Source: Nosema muscidifuracis
Lineage: Eukaryota; Microsporidia; Nosematidae
Assembly: GCA_028335825.1 (NCBI GenBank)
Contig: JAIOKI010000002.1
Location: 434,001 to 498,000 of the forward strand
Direction of reading: 5' to 3'
Length of the DNA: 64,000 nt
Numbering within the stretch: position 1 is the stretch's first letter; each line of letters starts with the position of its first letter. Under the pieces are notes generated by a model. That model made no database searches. It saw only the letters and a program-made list of their open reading frames with translations, and was not told the origin of the DNA. The position numbers were made by a program, and so were the translations under genes. Of this stretch, positions 17,151-26,434 are shown piece by piece.

Positions 17151-19133
17151 TTAACATCTTTCAAAACATTTATACAAATCTTTAAGACTTTTTAAAATTT
17201 TAAAACATTCTAAAACTTCTTTCGTACATTTAACATCCCTCTTCAGTACACTAAAAATATTCTTATCAAATACTAAATTTCTATAAATAAATATCAAATT
17301 AGAAAATATTTCTTTAAATACTTCTTCTTCTGTAGATCCATTTATTATAAATGTATCCCAATCTGCTCCTTTATCATTATAATATTCCCCTATAAGAGGA
17401 ATACTTTTTATATAAAAATCCTTTATTTCTATACTGAAATAATCTTTAAGCATTTTTTTATATTTAATATCTTTACATATTTTAATATTAACATTTATAG
17501 ATTGATAATTACCAAAATTATATAAGAAAAAATGATAAATTAAAATTGATCTTAATCTAGTAATATCTACTCTCATAAGATATTGATTGTACTGTACTAG
17601 AAGATAAGATTTATCAAATATCTCTTCATCATCTACTAAACCAACATATACAAGATTATTTAAAAATGTATTATCAATTTCTCTAATCTGATTCTTTAAT
17701 TTATTTATGCTTATCAATTTATAATCTGTTTTTTTATTTTTTCTAATACAATCTTTTAAAGAATCTTGTACTTTGTAAATTATATTATCTTGAATACTAA
17801 AACTTTTTGAGGGGGTAGTCTTAGTTTGAATATGTCTATTATCATTTAATCCAGCTTCTAAAATTAAATTAATAATTTCTAATATTAAATCTTCATATTC
17901 TATTAAGACTTCTTTTTTACAAGGATGAACATTTACATCAATATGTTTTACAGGTATATTCATTTCCATATAAATAAAAGGATACCTTCCTTTAGGGAGA
18001 ATATTTGAATATTTTTTAGTGATAAATACTTTTATACTATAATTCATCACTAACCTACCATTTATAAAAATAATCATCTTGAGATTTTTGAAATTTATCG
18101 AGGATGGTGAAAATGCGAATTTGATAAAATTATTTGAAAAAAATCTTAAATTTTGAATATTAAATACTGAACTTATATGAGAAATCTTGTTATATTCTTT
18201 ATAAGAAGATGAATATTCAAAATCTTCTATCATTTTCTCTAAAAAATCTCTAAAACTTTTATCTTCACTTTGATAAACATTTTTTATAATTTCTTCTCTA
18301 CTTATAGCATCTCTAAAATTTTTATCTTCACTTTGATAAACATTTTTTATCATTTCTTCTTTATTTATAGCATCTCTAAAATTTTTATCTTCACTTTGAT
18401 AAACATTTTTTATCATTTCTTCTTTATTTATAGCATCTCTAAAATTTTTATCTTCACTTTGATAAACATTTTTTATCATTTCTTCTTTATTTATAGCATC
18501 TCTAAAATTATCAGAAAAAAAATCTAATCCTTCTTTTATAGTTTTCTTTTCATCATTTTTTATCATATCAATACAAACATCATTAAAGAAAAATTGAATT
18601 CCTGAATTCTTTACAGCATAACATTTAACAAGATCTTGTATCTTATTAAATGTAGAAATATTTTTTAAATAAATATTTTCTTTGATTTTATTATTATAGA
18701 AAAGATTCTGTATTATAACAGAAGTTCCATTGTTCATAGACACAGGTTTAAGAGACCCTTCTTTAAAATTCTTAATATATCCTATCTCACTTGACTTTGG
18801 TTTGGATTTTATTGTTAGATGAGAGACTACATTTATAGATGAAAGTGCTTCACCTCTAAATCCATAATAATTATTAAAATTTAGAGTTTTGTCATATTTT
18901 GATGTGTGATGTGGAGATGCCAAATTTTTGAAATCAGATTTTATTATTCCACATCCATCATCATGAACTTCTAAATTCAAATTATCTTTGCTTACTTTTA
19001 TACGTATTACAGTAGATCCAGCGTCTATTGAATTCTCTATTAATTCTTTTATTACGTTGTAAGGACTTACTATTACTTCTCCAGCACATATTCGTTTTTG
19101 GATTTCTTCTGGTAATTTTATTATCTTGTTCAT
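17151..19133 (-). CDS. MLH1: DNA mismatch repair protein MLH1
   Basis: MLH1 is the common subunit of MutL heterodimers that act after MutS binds a mismatch. The N-terminal GHKL ATPase has IENSIDAG, DDGCGI and GFRGEALSSI. The transducer part has INGRLV and DVNVHPCKKEV. The protein ends with FERC, the C-terminal tail typical of MLH1 rather than PMS1 and part of the endonuclease site in MutL-alpha. At 660 residues it is shorter than human MLH1 (756). Four near-identical 21-residue repeats (FRDAINKEEMIKNVYQSEDK-like) sit at about residues 207-294, between the ATPase and transducer parts. No CCC element was found; the start fits the family N-terminus. Confidence 0.95.
   Translation of the reverse strand: MNKIIKLPEEIQKRICAGEVIVSPYNVIKELIENSIDAGSTVIRIKVSKDNLNLEVHDDGCGIIKSDFKNLASPHHTSKYDKTLNFNNYYGFRGEALSSINVVSHLTIKSKPKSSEIGYIKNFKEGSLKPVSMNNGTSVIIQNLFYNNKIKENIYLKNISTFNKIQDLVKCYAVKNSGIQFFFNDVCIDMIKNDEKKTIKEGLDFFSDNFRDAINKEEMIKNVYQSEDKNFRDAINKEEMIKNVYQSEDKNFRDAINKEEMIKNVYQSEDKNFRDAISREEIIKNVYQSEDKSFRDFLEKMIEDFEYSSSYKEYNKISHISSVFNIQNLRFFSNNFIKFAFSPSSINFKNLKMIIFINGRLVMNYSIKVFITKKYSNILPKGRYPFIYMEMNIPVKHIDVNVHPCKKEVLIEYEDLILEIINLILEAGLNDNRHIQTKTTPSKSFSIQDNIIYKVQDSLKDCIRKNKKTDYKLISINKLKNQIREIDNTFLNNLVYVGLVDDEEIFDKSYLLVQYNQYLMRVDITRLRSILIYHFFLYNFGNYQSINVNIKICKDIKYKKMLKDYFSIEIKDFYIKSIPLIGEYYNDKGADWDTFIINGSTEEEVFKEIFSNLIFIYRNLVFDKNIFSVLKRDVKCTKEVLECFKILKSLKDLYKCFERC
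18254..18520. repeat. in-frame 63-bp tandem repeat inside MLH1
   Basis: Four 63-bp copies, three of them almost identical, lie inside the MLH1 coding region and preserve the frame. The least similar copy is nearest the transducer part. The near identity points to recent slippage or unequal exchange. Confidence 0.9.
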
Positions 19134-19556
19134 GCATAATTTATGAAATAATTTTTATAAAAATTTAATTGAATGCATAAATTGTAAAGATGATTTTCTT
19201 TTATAAGAGAATTTATAAATTGTAAAGATGATTTCCTTTTGAAAGAGAATCCACTAATTGTAAAAATGATTTTCCAAAGAGAAAGAGAATTTATAAATTG
19301 TAAAGAAAATTAGATCTTTTTGAAAGATAATTCACTAATTGACAGAGAATTAATAAATTGTAAAGAAGAACTTCCAAAGTGAAAGAGAATTAATAAGTAC
19401 ATATTTATTAGAACAAAAATCCATCAATTTTAAAGAAGATTCTCAAAATAGCATTTTCTTTTCTTTTATTAAAAGATAATGTACATAAAATAAAAAGAGA
19501 AAGATTAAAAATTAAACTATAAAAAATAATTATTAATAGGTTTATTTACATTACTA
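19134..19556. repeat. degenerate tandem repeats between MLH1 and PTP3
   Basis: Imperfect units of about 50-60 bp with a recurring core AATTGTAAAGATGATTTTC and GAAAGAGAATT fill most of the spacer, about six copies. No ORF is present. The MLH1 promoter must lie at its left end; no CCC or GGG element was seen there. Confidence 0.6.
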
Positions 19557-22500
19557 TCACTTCTGAGGAGATGAAGCGATTCCTATTCTTGGGGCTGGCC
19601 TATTAGGTGTTGGTCCAGGCATTCCTAAACCTGGTGGTGATGAAGGACTAATTGGTGATGAGGTAGGACTTGAAGGTACTTGAGGTCCATTACTTCCTGG
19701 TCTCGAAACTGGTGATTTCCTTGGTGGTAACTGTTTATTTGGAGGAGCAACTGACGGTATAGGATTAGATAACGATCTAGATGGTGGAGTATTATTTAAC
19801 TTATTCTTTGCTTGTGCTTCGGATGATCCGTTATAATTTGCTGTCAATAAATCCTTTCCTCCATTTCTCACTCTTGAATCTGTTATTGGAAGAGGTGGTC
19901 GAGTTGGATCTGGATAAACGTAACTTGTATTCTTACCTGTAGATATATTTGGTGGTCCATTTACCTTAATTTCACTAATTACTGTAGATCCTGCCTTAGG
20001 AGCCTCAACCTTTGATGTTTGTGAGGATCTGTTCTTTGTAGTTACTTTCTGGACTGTTTCTATTGCTTTCAAATTAGGAATAATATGTTGCTCAAGTAAT
20101 GTAGAAGATACATTATTAGGTTTACCTGTAACATTAGATATACTAATAAAGATGAAATTGATCAAGATAGATGTAGAATGATTATCTGATAATTGTACAA
20201 GAGCCTTACTGAAATCTTCATCCAATAGATCTGTTGGTTTTTTATTTGACTGTTGATTATATTTATCCATTTTATAAATGACACTATCTGGGATTCTCTT
20301 GACTAATCCTACGAATTCTTCATTACTCATTCCTAATTGCTTGGCGAATGCTTGAGTATGATTTAATAAATCATTCTTAACCTTAGAAGCTTCTGATCCA
20401 TCATCAATTAAATGCTTAGTAACGTCGAATTTCTCGAGCTGTAACATTTCTGCCTTATTCTTATCCATTGCTCCTGTAAATGCATTAATTGGACTTATAA
20501 ATTTACCTGCTTTCTTCTTATTTCTTCCTTCGGATATAGTATTTTCTATGAAACTCTTAAGTATTTGGTCTTCAGGTATATTATCAAGAGGATTAATCAT
20601 TGGTTCTTTCTGGCTTTCTGTTGGAGTTTCACTAATTGCTATATTTTTATCTGGATCAATATTTGACAATCTCTTCATTCCTTCCCTCTCTTCAAATGTT
20701 TCAGGTATACCATACTGAGGAACAGTAGTAATATGTTTATCTCCATTTGGATTAGTAAATGAATAAATCTTAATACTATCAAGTTTTTCTTTCTTCTTTT
20801 CTTCAGCTAAAGCATCCTTAAACATATTAGCTTCTTTTATCTTTTCTTCTTCATTAGGATAAAGATTTAATCTAGGATGTACTAGATCTGAGAAATCACT
20901 CCAAGGTGTTTGATGAAGAGTTCCCTTAATTATGTGTAATTCGTCAATTTGATTGGCATCAAGTTGTTCATCAGCATTAGACATAAATTTGCCTGGTGTC
21001 TTATTAGTAGGTGATGGAAGAGGTAAATCTGCATTTGTAACTTCTGCTTCATAGTATAATTCACCATTAGGAATATCGGGTCTTTCTCCTTGATTATGTC
21101 TTGATTTCCATTTTGATGTATCAATTCCTTCTTTTTCCATTTGAAGTTTACCTGATGGCTTAATAAATGCAACAGCTTTTGTTACAAATATTTTGTTACT
21201 ATTTTCTCCTAAATTGAGCCAACCATCCGAAGTTTGTATCATATTAAGACCACTATCAACTCTATTTTGTGTTACTGTATTCCTTACTAAATTCTTTAAG
21301 ACGTCAGCTCTATTTTTGACAAATTCTTCTCCTTTATCTTTTGGTTTTTCATCTACAAAAGTATTTAATGGGAATTTCAAACTTGAGTTATTTACATTTA
21401 CTTCACTTGCATCAGTAGGAATAATCTTGACTACATCCACTTTTTCATTAGAGAAATCACTATAAAGAGCTTTCTCCAATGCTTCTCTCTTTCTTTCTTC
21501 AAGTTCATTAGCCATAACTTCTTCAGGTGTTTTTCCTATAGCATTCTCTCCAGTATGTGCTGATGCAACGTGTGCAGCTATTCTTCTTGCCTTTTCAGGG
21601 TCAACTCCATTTGCTAGTGATTTCAATAAATCATTACGTACAGAAGCTTCTTTATTTTCCATAGCTTGAGCTGCTCCTTGTTCTGCCATAGCTTTAACAG
21701 CTCTAGCTTCTTCAATTGTACCACCGGATCTTAAAACATTTTCAGCTGCTTTCATTCCTTGTTCTTTAATTTTTCTTGCTCTATTATCTCTTGCTAATTT
21801 CTCTTCAGTAGCCATTACTTCAGCATCTTTACTTTCTTTCATTAATTGATCTCTTCTTTTCTTTTCATCTTCAGCATTCTTTCTTGCTATTGAATCTAAA
21901 TGCTGTTCTTTCTTAGCTTCATCCAATAATTTTAAGGCTGATTTAGGAAGAGGACTATGTCTCTTTTCTTCTGAATCAACTGTATCAAGAGTACGATTAA
22001 ATGCTTTAGCTGTCTCTCTAGCGTTATCCATTCCTTTCTTAATAATATCTTTAGCTACTATTGGAGCATTATGAGCAATATTCATAATTTCATCATTCAA
22101 GAATTTAGTTTCATCAATTAAATCCTCAGCTGCTTTACGTGGCTTGTGGATGTTTTCAATGTTTGCTCTCTCGTGAACAAAGTTTGCATGTTTAGCAGCC
22201 AATTCTTTCATTTCATTATCAAGTTCTTCTAATATTTCTTCCTTACGTTCGGGATTTCTTGCTATCTTAGCAGCTGCTGCTTGTACTAATTGAGTATTCT
22301 CTGCTACTAATTGTGCTATCTCAGGTCCATTATGTTGTACAAAACTTCTTCTTTGCTCAACTGCATCTTGAATATTTCCTCTTTCCTTGATTATTTCAGT
22401 TGCTAAATCTGGTGGAATACCTCTTCTTAATTCATTATTAAATTCTGATAATAAAAATCCAGTTCTTCCTGCTGCTGCTCTTGCATCTGCTTCTGTTTCA

Positions 22501-23735
22501 CCAGATTGTGCAGATTTATTATAAGCATCGAACATACGACGACCTATTTCACTTGGTGGCAATTGATTACCTAATTGTCTTAAATATCCGAGTTCTTCTT
22601 CATTCAAATGTATTGGATGGAGATTTGGGAATATTCTCTGTTTATGCATTTCATCATCCATTACTGCTGCTTGGAAAGATAAATCATTTCTTCTTTCACC
22701 TTCAATTTCACCTTGTAATTGTCTGTGATTAGCTGCTACGAATTTATCTTTAGCTGATTCTTTCAATGCATCAGCCAATCCTATTCTTTCTTTTAATTCT
22801 GCTTCAGCTCCTTGTGCTATTCTTTCAGCTAAGTGTGATGCATTTGCTGGTGGTACTCCACTTCTCACAAGATTTTGGAATTCAGTTTCAGCTACAGCTC
22901 CTGGATTTCGATAATTACCAAGCATGACTTGATCAATATGAGCGTTTTCAGCATTAAGTGGATTTGATACACCAGAATTTCCAAGACTAACATCTGCTCT
23001 TCGTCCTCCACTTAAAGCAACAGCTCCACTTCTTACTAAAGCTTCAGCTTCTTCACCGAAAGTTCTTCCTGTTCTTCCTCCATTAGAATCAACAAATGGT
23101 GCATTTGGATTTCCATTTGGTGCTCTTGATAGAATTTCACCAGCTCCAGCAATAATGTCTTCAGTTGCTTGTCCAACTTTTGGCAAGAAATTTCTAAATC
23201 CATCCATTAAACTTTGCAATGACAGAGATTTATCAAGTTCTGCATTAACACCTGCTTTAACTTCTTCCATAGATGAATATTTCATAGGTGCTGATGTATG
23301 TGGAACACTCTTCAAAACTTCTGCAACATCATCTCCAGATACTCCTGTATGTGCTGAAATAGCAGCAGCTTCTCTAGCCAAAGCTCTTCCTGCTGCTGTA
23401 GTTGCATTAAGTTCTGCATTTATAAATGCACTACTTCTTCTTGATCTTGAATGTGAGTGTCTATTTCTCTTTCTTACATGAACAACCGTACCTGAGTGAC
23501 TATTTCTTCTTCTTCGTCCTCCTCCTCTTCTTCTTAAGTCAACATCTGTATGGTCAGGATCATCATGTATTGTACTATTACTTCCTGATGAATGATGATC
23601 GTGGTGTCCATGATGATCATAGTGATTATGATGTTCATGAGCCAATAATGTATTATCGTGTACACCTGTTCTATTTGATCTTAGTATTCTGCTATAAACT
23701 TTTATAGCTAATATCAAAAATATACAATTTCTCAT
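19557..23735 (-). CDS. PTP3: polar tube protein 3 (PTP3)
   Basis: PTP3 is a large structural protein of the polar tube, the organelle that injects sporoplasm into the host cell. The protein has a signal peptide-like start (MRNCIFLILAIKVYS), a His-rich stretch (about 32-50), an Arg-rich stretch (about 68-105), a long charged Ala/Glu/Lys core of alternating acidic and basic residues, and a Pro/Ser-rich tail (about 1270-1392). I saw no cysteine after the leader. A signal peptide, a cysteine-free mature chain and a charged core are known features of PTP3. At 1392 residues it is somewhat longer than the Encephalitozoon protein (about 1256). Base composition is less AT-rich than its neighbours, fitting high expression. 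One hydrophobic stretch near residue 1190 is unusual. Confidence 0.87.
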   Translation of the reverse strand: MRNCIFLILAIKVYSRILRSNRTGVHDNTLLAHEHHNHYDHHGHHDHHSSGSNSTIHDDPDHTDVDLRRRGGGRRRRNSHSGTVVHVRKRNRHSHSRSRRSSAFINAELNATTAAGRALAREAAAISAHTGVSGDDVAEVLKSVPHTSAPMKYSSMEEVKAGVNAELDKSLSLQSLMDGFRNFLPKVGQATEDIIAGAGEILSRAPNGNPNAPFVDSNGGRTGRTFGEEAEALVRSGAVALSGGRRADVSLGNSGVSNPLNAENAHIDQVMLGNYRNPGAVAETEFQNLVRSGVPPANASHLAERIAQGAEAELKERIGLADALKESAKDKFVAANHRQLQGEIEGERRNDLSFQAAVMDDEMHKQRIFPNLHPIHLNEEELGYLRQLGNQLPPSEIGRRMFDAYNKSAQSGETEADARAAAGRTGFLLSEFNNELRRGIPPDLATEIIKERGNIQDAVEQRRSFVQHNGPEIAQLVAENTQLVQAAAAKIARNPERKEEILEELDNEMKELAAKHANFVHERANIENIHKPRKAAEDLIDETKFLNDEIMNIAHNAPIVAKDIIKKGMDNARETAKAFNRTLDTVDSEEKRHSPLPKSALKLLDEAKKEQHLDSIARKNAEDEKKRRDQLMKESKDAEVMATEEKLARDNRARKIKEQGMKAAENVLRSGGTIEEARAVKAMAEQGAAQAMENKEASVRNDLLKSLANGVDPEKARRIAAHVASAHTGENAIGKTPEEVMANELEERKREALEKALYSDFSNEKVDVVKIIPTDASEVNVNNSSLKFPLNTFVDEKPKDKGEEFVKNRADVLKNLVRNTVTQNRVDSGLNMIQTSDGWLNLGENSNKIFVTKAVAFIKPSGKLQMEKEGIDTSKWKSRHNQGERPDIPNGELYYEAEVTNADLPLPSPTNKTPGKFMSNADEQLDANQIDELHIIKGTLHQTPWSDFSDLVHPRLNLYPNEEEKIKEANMFKDALAEEKKKEKLDSIKIYSFTNPNGDKHITTVPQYGIPETFEEREGMKRLSNIDPDKNIAISETPTESQKEPMINPLDNIPEDQILKSFIENTISEGRNKKKAGKFISPINAFTGAMDKNKAEMLQLEKFDVTKHLIDDGSEASKVKNDLLNHTQAFAKQLGMSNEEFVGLVKRIPDSVIYKMDKYNQQSNKKPTDLLDEDFSKALVQLSDNHSTSILINFIFISISNVTGKPNNVSSTLLEQHIIPNLKAIETVQKVTTKNRSSQTSKVEAPKAGSTVISEIKVNGPPNISTGKNTSYVYPDPTRPPLPITDSRVRNGGKDLLTANYNGSSEAQAKNKLNNTPPSRSLSNPIPSVAPPNKQLPPRKSPVSRPGSNGPQVPSSPTSSPISPSSPPGLGMPGPTPNRPAPRIGIASSPQK

Positions 23736-24336
23736 TAATTATTTAAAATTGAAAATTTCTTTTTTTAAATGTTTTTTTATGAAACAAGCGTTTTACTTTG
23801 ACACAAATATCTGACAACTAATATCCTACAAAATATTCATTGGTTTTTTGTAAAACTTTGTAGCATTAAAGATCTTTTTACTGGGTGATTATATAAATTT
23901 GAAGATTTATATTTTTATGTTCATATATTTATGCGCATTAATAGATAAACTTTTTTTTATAGAAAAAAATACAAAACTTTAATAATTTGTTATAAAAGAA
24001 TTAAATTGATTGAATGTTTTTTAATAATTTAAAAATATATTTGGTATTTTTTTTACTGTCTTGAGGTGAGAAAAATAGAAGTTTAAAGAATAAAATTTTA
24101 AAAAATAAATTTTAACAATTCAATTTTAAGATATGAAAAATAGAAGTTTAAAGTATAAATTTTTAACAATTAAAAATCTAACAATAGAAATCTTAAGATA
24201 TGAAAAATAGAAATTTTAACAATTCAATCTTAAGATATGAAAAATCTAACAATAGAAATCTTAAGATATTAAAAATCTAACAATGGAAATTTTAAGATAT
24301 TAAAAATCAAACAATTTATATTTTAAGATAAAACAT
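23736..24336. repeat. spacer with roughly 30-bp tandem repeats
   Basis: From about 24070 to 24330 there are seven or eight imperfect copies of AAAATCTAACAATAGAAATC plus TTAAGATATG. Bases 23736-24060 form the PTP3 upstream region; I saw no gene or CCC/GGG element there. Confidence 0.65.
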
Positions 24337-25152
24337 TTATTTTTCTTGAACTATTTCTACTTCCTTATATTTCCCATCTTTTCCTGGTTCATAACATTTA
24401 AATTTATTCTTTCCATATCCAACACTAAGCGTAAATCCTGATCGACTCCAACTTAAACTGTAAACAACTTCTTCAAACACAATCTGTTGTTTCATAAATT
24501 CATCCCCATTTTTCCAGTATATGTAAACTAAATTATCTCCACAACTAGCAAAACACAATATATTAAATACATTATCAGGTGCTATAGAGACATCTCGAAT
24601 AAGACTCTTATGATCCCTAAATCTTGAAATTTCCTTATCATCTTCCATAACAACCAATGAATAATCCAATCCACCTGAAACAACATATTTTGTAACAGAA
24701 TCAATACAAGAAATTCCAAACCTGTGTGCCATAATTTCATTCTCTGTCATATTCATGTTTGTATCAAAACTTAGAATTCTAATTTTACCATCAGAACATC
24801 CACAATATATTTTAATTAAATTTTTATCTAAAGATGAAGATATATCATTAAGTGGACCATTACAAACATCTTTTTCTAAAATTTTAGTATACCCTGATGT
24901 ATTCTTCTTCCATAAAATAAGTTTACCTGACTGGTACCCACTAGCTATAATTTCATTGTAATTAACGAATATAGATTTAGTAGGAATACCTGATTCTGAA
25001 TTAAGTTCTTGTTCGAGTTTTAAATTTATTTCTTGATCAGGATCATTTATATTTTCAAATATTCTAATTATTCCATCAGAAGAAGAAGTTATTATTTTCT
25101 TTTCGAAAATGTCTCGTTCGATACTGTGTATTTTTTCTTTATGTATATCCAT
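24337..25152 (-). CDS. SEC13: WD40 protein SEC13
   Basis: SEC13 is a six-blade propeller that pairs with SEC31 in the COPII outer coat and with NUP145C/NUP84-type scaffolds in the nuclear pore. The start (HKEKIHSIERDIFEKKIITSSSDG then IRIF) follows the SEC13 N-terminus. The repeats ASGYQSGKLILWKK, CGCSDGKIRILSFD, ASCGDNLVYIYWKNG and VVYSLSWSRSGFTLSVGYG then occur in the SEC13 order. At 271 residues it is slightly shorter than the usual 297-322. CCC lies 6 bases before the ATG (AAACCCTTAAATG). SEC31 is not in the window. Confidence 0.9.
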   Translation of the reverse strand: MDIHKEKIHSIERDIFEKKIITSSSDGIIRIFENINDPDQEINLKLEQELNSESGIPTKSIFVNYNEIIASGYQSGKLILWKKNTSGYTKILEKDVCNGPLNDISSSLDKNLIKIYCGCSDGKIRILSFDTNMNMTENEIMAHRFGISCIDSVTKYVVSGGLDYSLVVMEDDKEISRFRDHKSLIRDVSIAPDNVFNILCFASCGDNLVYIYWKNGDEFMKQQIVFEEVVYSLSWSRSGFTLSVGYGKNKFKCYEPGKDGKYKEVEIVQEK

Positions 25153-26434
25153 TTAAGGGTTTAAAAAAATATTTTAAATTTTGATATACAATAAAAAAAG
25201 AAGATTTTATTTTTTTACTTAATAAAGCTTTTCCTTTTTCAGAAAAAAAAGTGACTTTTTTATTAAGGGTTAAAAATTAAATAAATATTTGGTTTTGACA
25301 TAATTTAAGTTTAATATTATTTAACAAATATCTAAAGGTTTTCCTTTCTTATAAAAAGAATGACTTTTATAATAATTTTGATACTTTTATATATTTATAA
25401 TTCTAATATAATTTTATAATATTTTTATACATAATACTTTTATACATAATATTTTTATATTAATAACATTTAATTTAGATTTAATAAATTTTAGAATAAT
25501 TTAAGTTATTTATTAATTAAAAAGTTTTAAAGAATTTATTAATTATAGATCATTTTTCAAGTACTATAAAGAAAAACTAATTCCTCTTATATTTTTAATA
25601 AAGTGATGATATTATGAAGATAAGTCTTGAAATAAAATTTAACATATTTTCTTCTAATGATCTAATACAAGAATATTTAATAGAGAAAGATACAACATAA
25701 GATATGATATTTATCAAAGAAAAAATATTACATTTATAATCTAATTATTTACTAAAATAAATTTTAATTAAATATTATATTTTAAACTCGAAGTCATTAT
25801 TAAATGTTCTATTTAAAATATTAAAATTAATTATCTCTATAAAAGACATGTTTAAAGAGAAATTAACTTATTTGCAAGATAATTTAAAAATAAAAATTAT
25901 AAATTTACTTAAAAATGTTGATTAATGCTTTTCTCTTTGCATATAATCTAAAAAATATTATTTTTTTTATTATGATTGATAAATGAAGAATTTAATAAAA
26001 TTTAATGATAGGATTTCTAGACAGGTAATTTTGAATATATCAAGATATGATTATTGGCTAGAATTTTTTTATTGTTGAGTTTATTGACAATAGAAAAAAA
26101 GTTGAAAATTTATAAATATTTAGGGCTGCAATAGAGCTGTAAAGAATAGTTTGGTAAAAATTATTTTAACTGTATTTTTATAGAAAAATATAATTTTATT
26201 TGTTAGATAAGAATTAATTTTAATATAAAAAAAATATCTTATAGAAAAATATAAAACACCTTCTTTATAGAAAATATTTAATATAAACAGATTCAGTATA
26301 GAAAAATATAAAACAAATATCTTATAGAAAATATTAAATATAAAAAAATATAATTTTAGTATAAAAAAATAATTTTTATTTGCCAGTTAAAATTTATTTT
26401 TTTTATAAATAATTTTTCACTGACCCCCTAAAAA
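25153..26434. other. 1.28-kb spacer, no gene recognised
   Basis: This divergent spacer between SEC13 and EF2 is AT-rich, and short motifs such as TATAGAAAATAT recur toward EF2 (26180-26400). I found no ORF worth calling. The CCCCC element of EF2 is at its right end and the CCC of SEC13 at its left end. Confidence 0.55.

Noticed and set aside
20120-20190. Hydrophobic stretch in PTP3 that could be an unspliced intron
   Set aside because: No GTAAGT-type donor or branch site is present and the frame stays open, so I treat it as coding.
22481-23707. Several plus-strand frames opposite PTP3
   Set aside because: Antisense shadows of the PTP3 gene with no start element.
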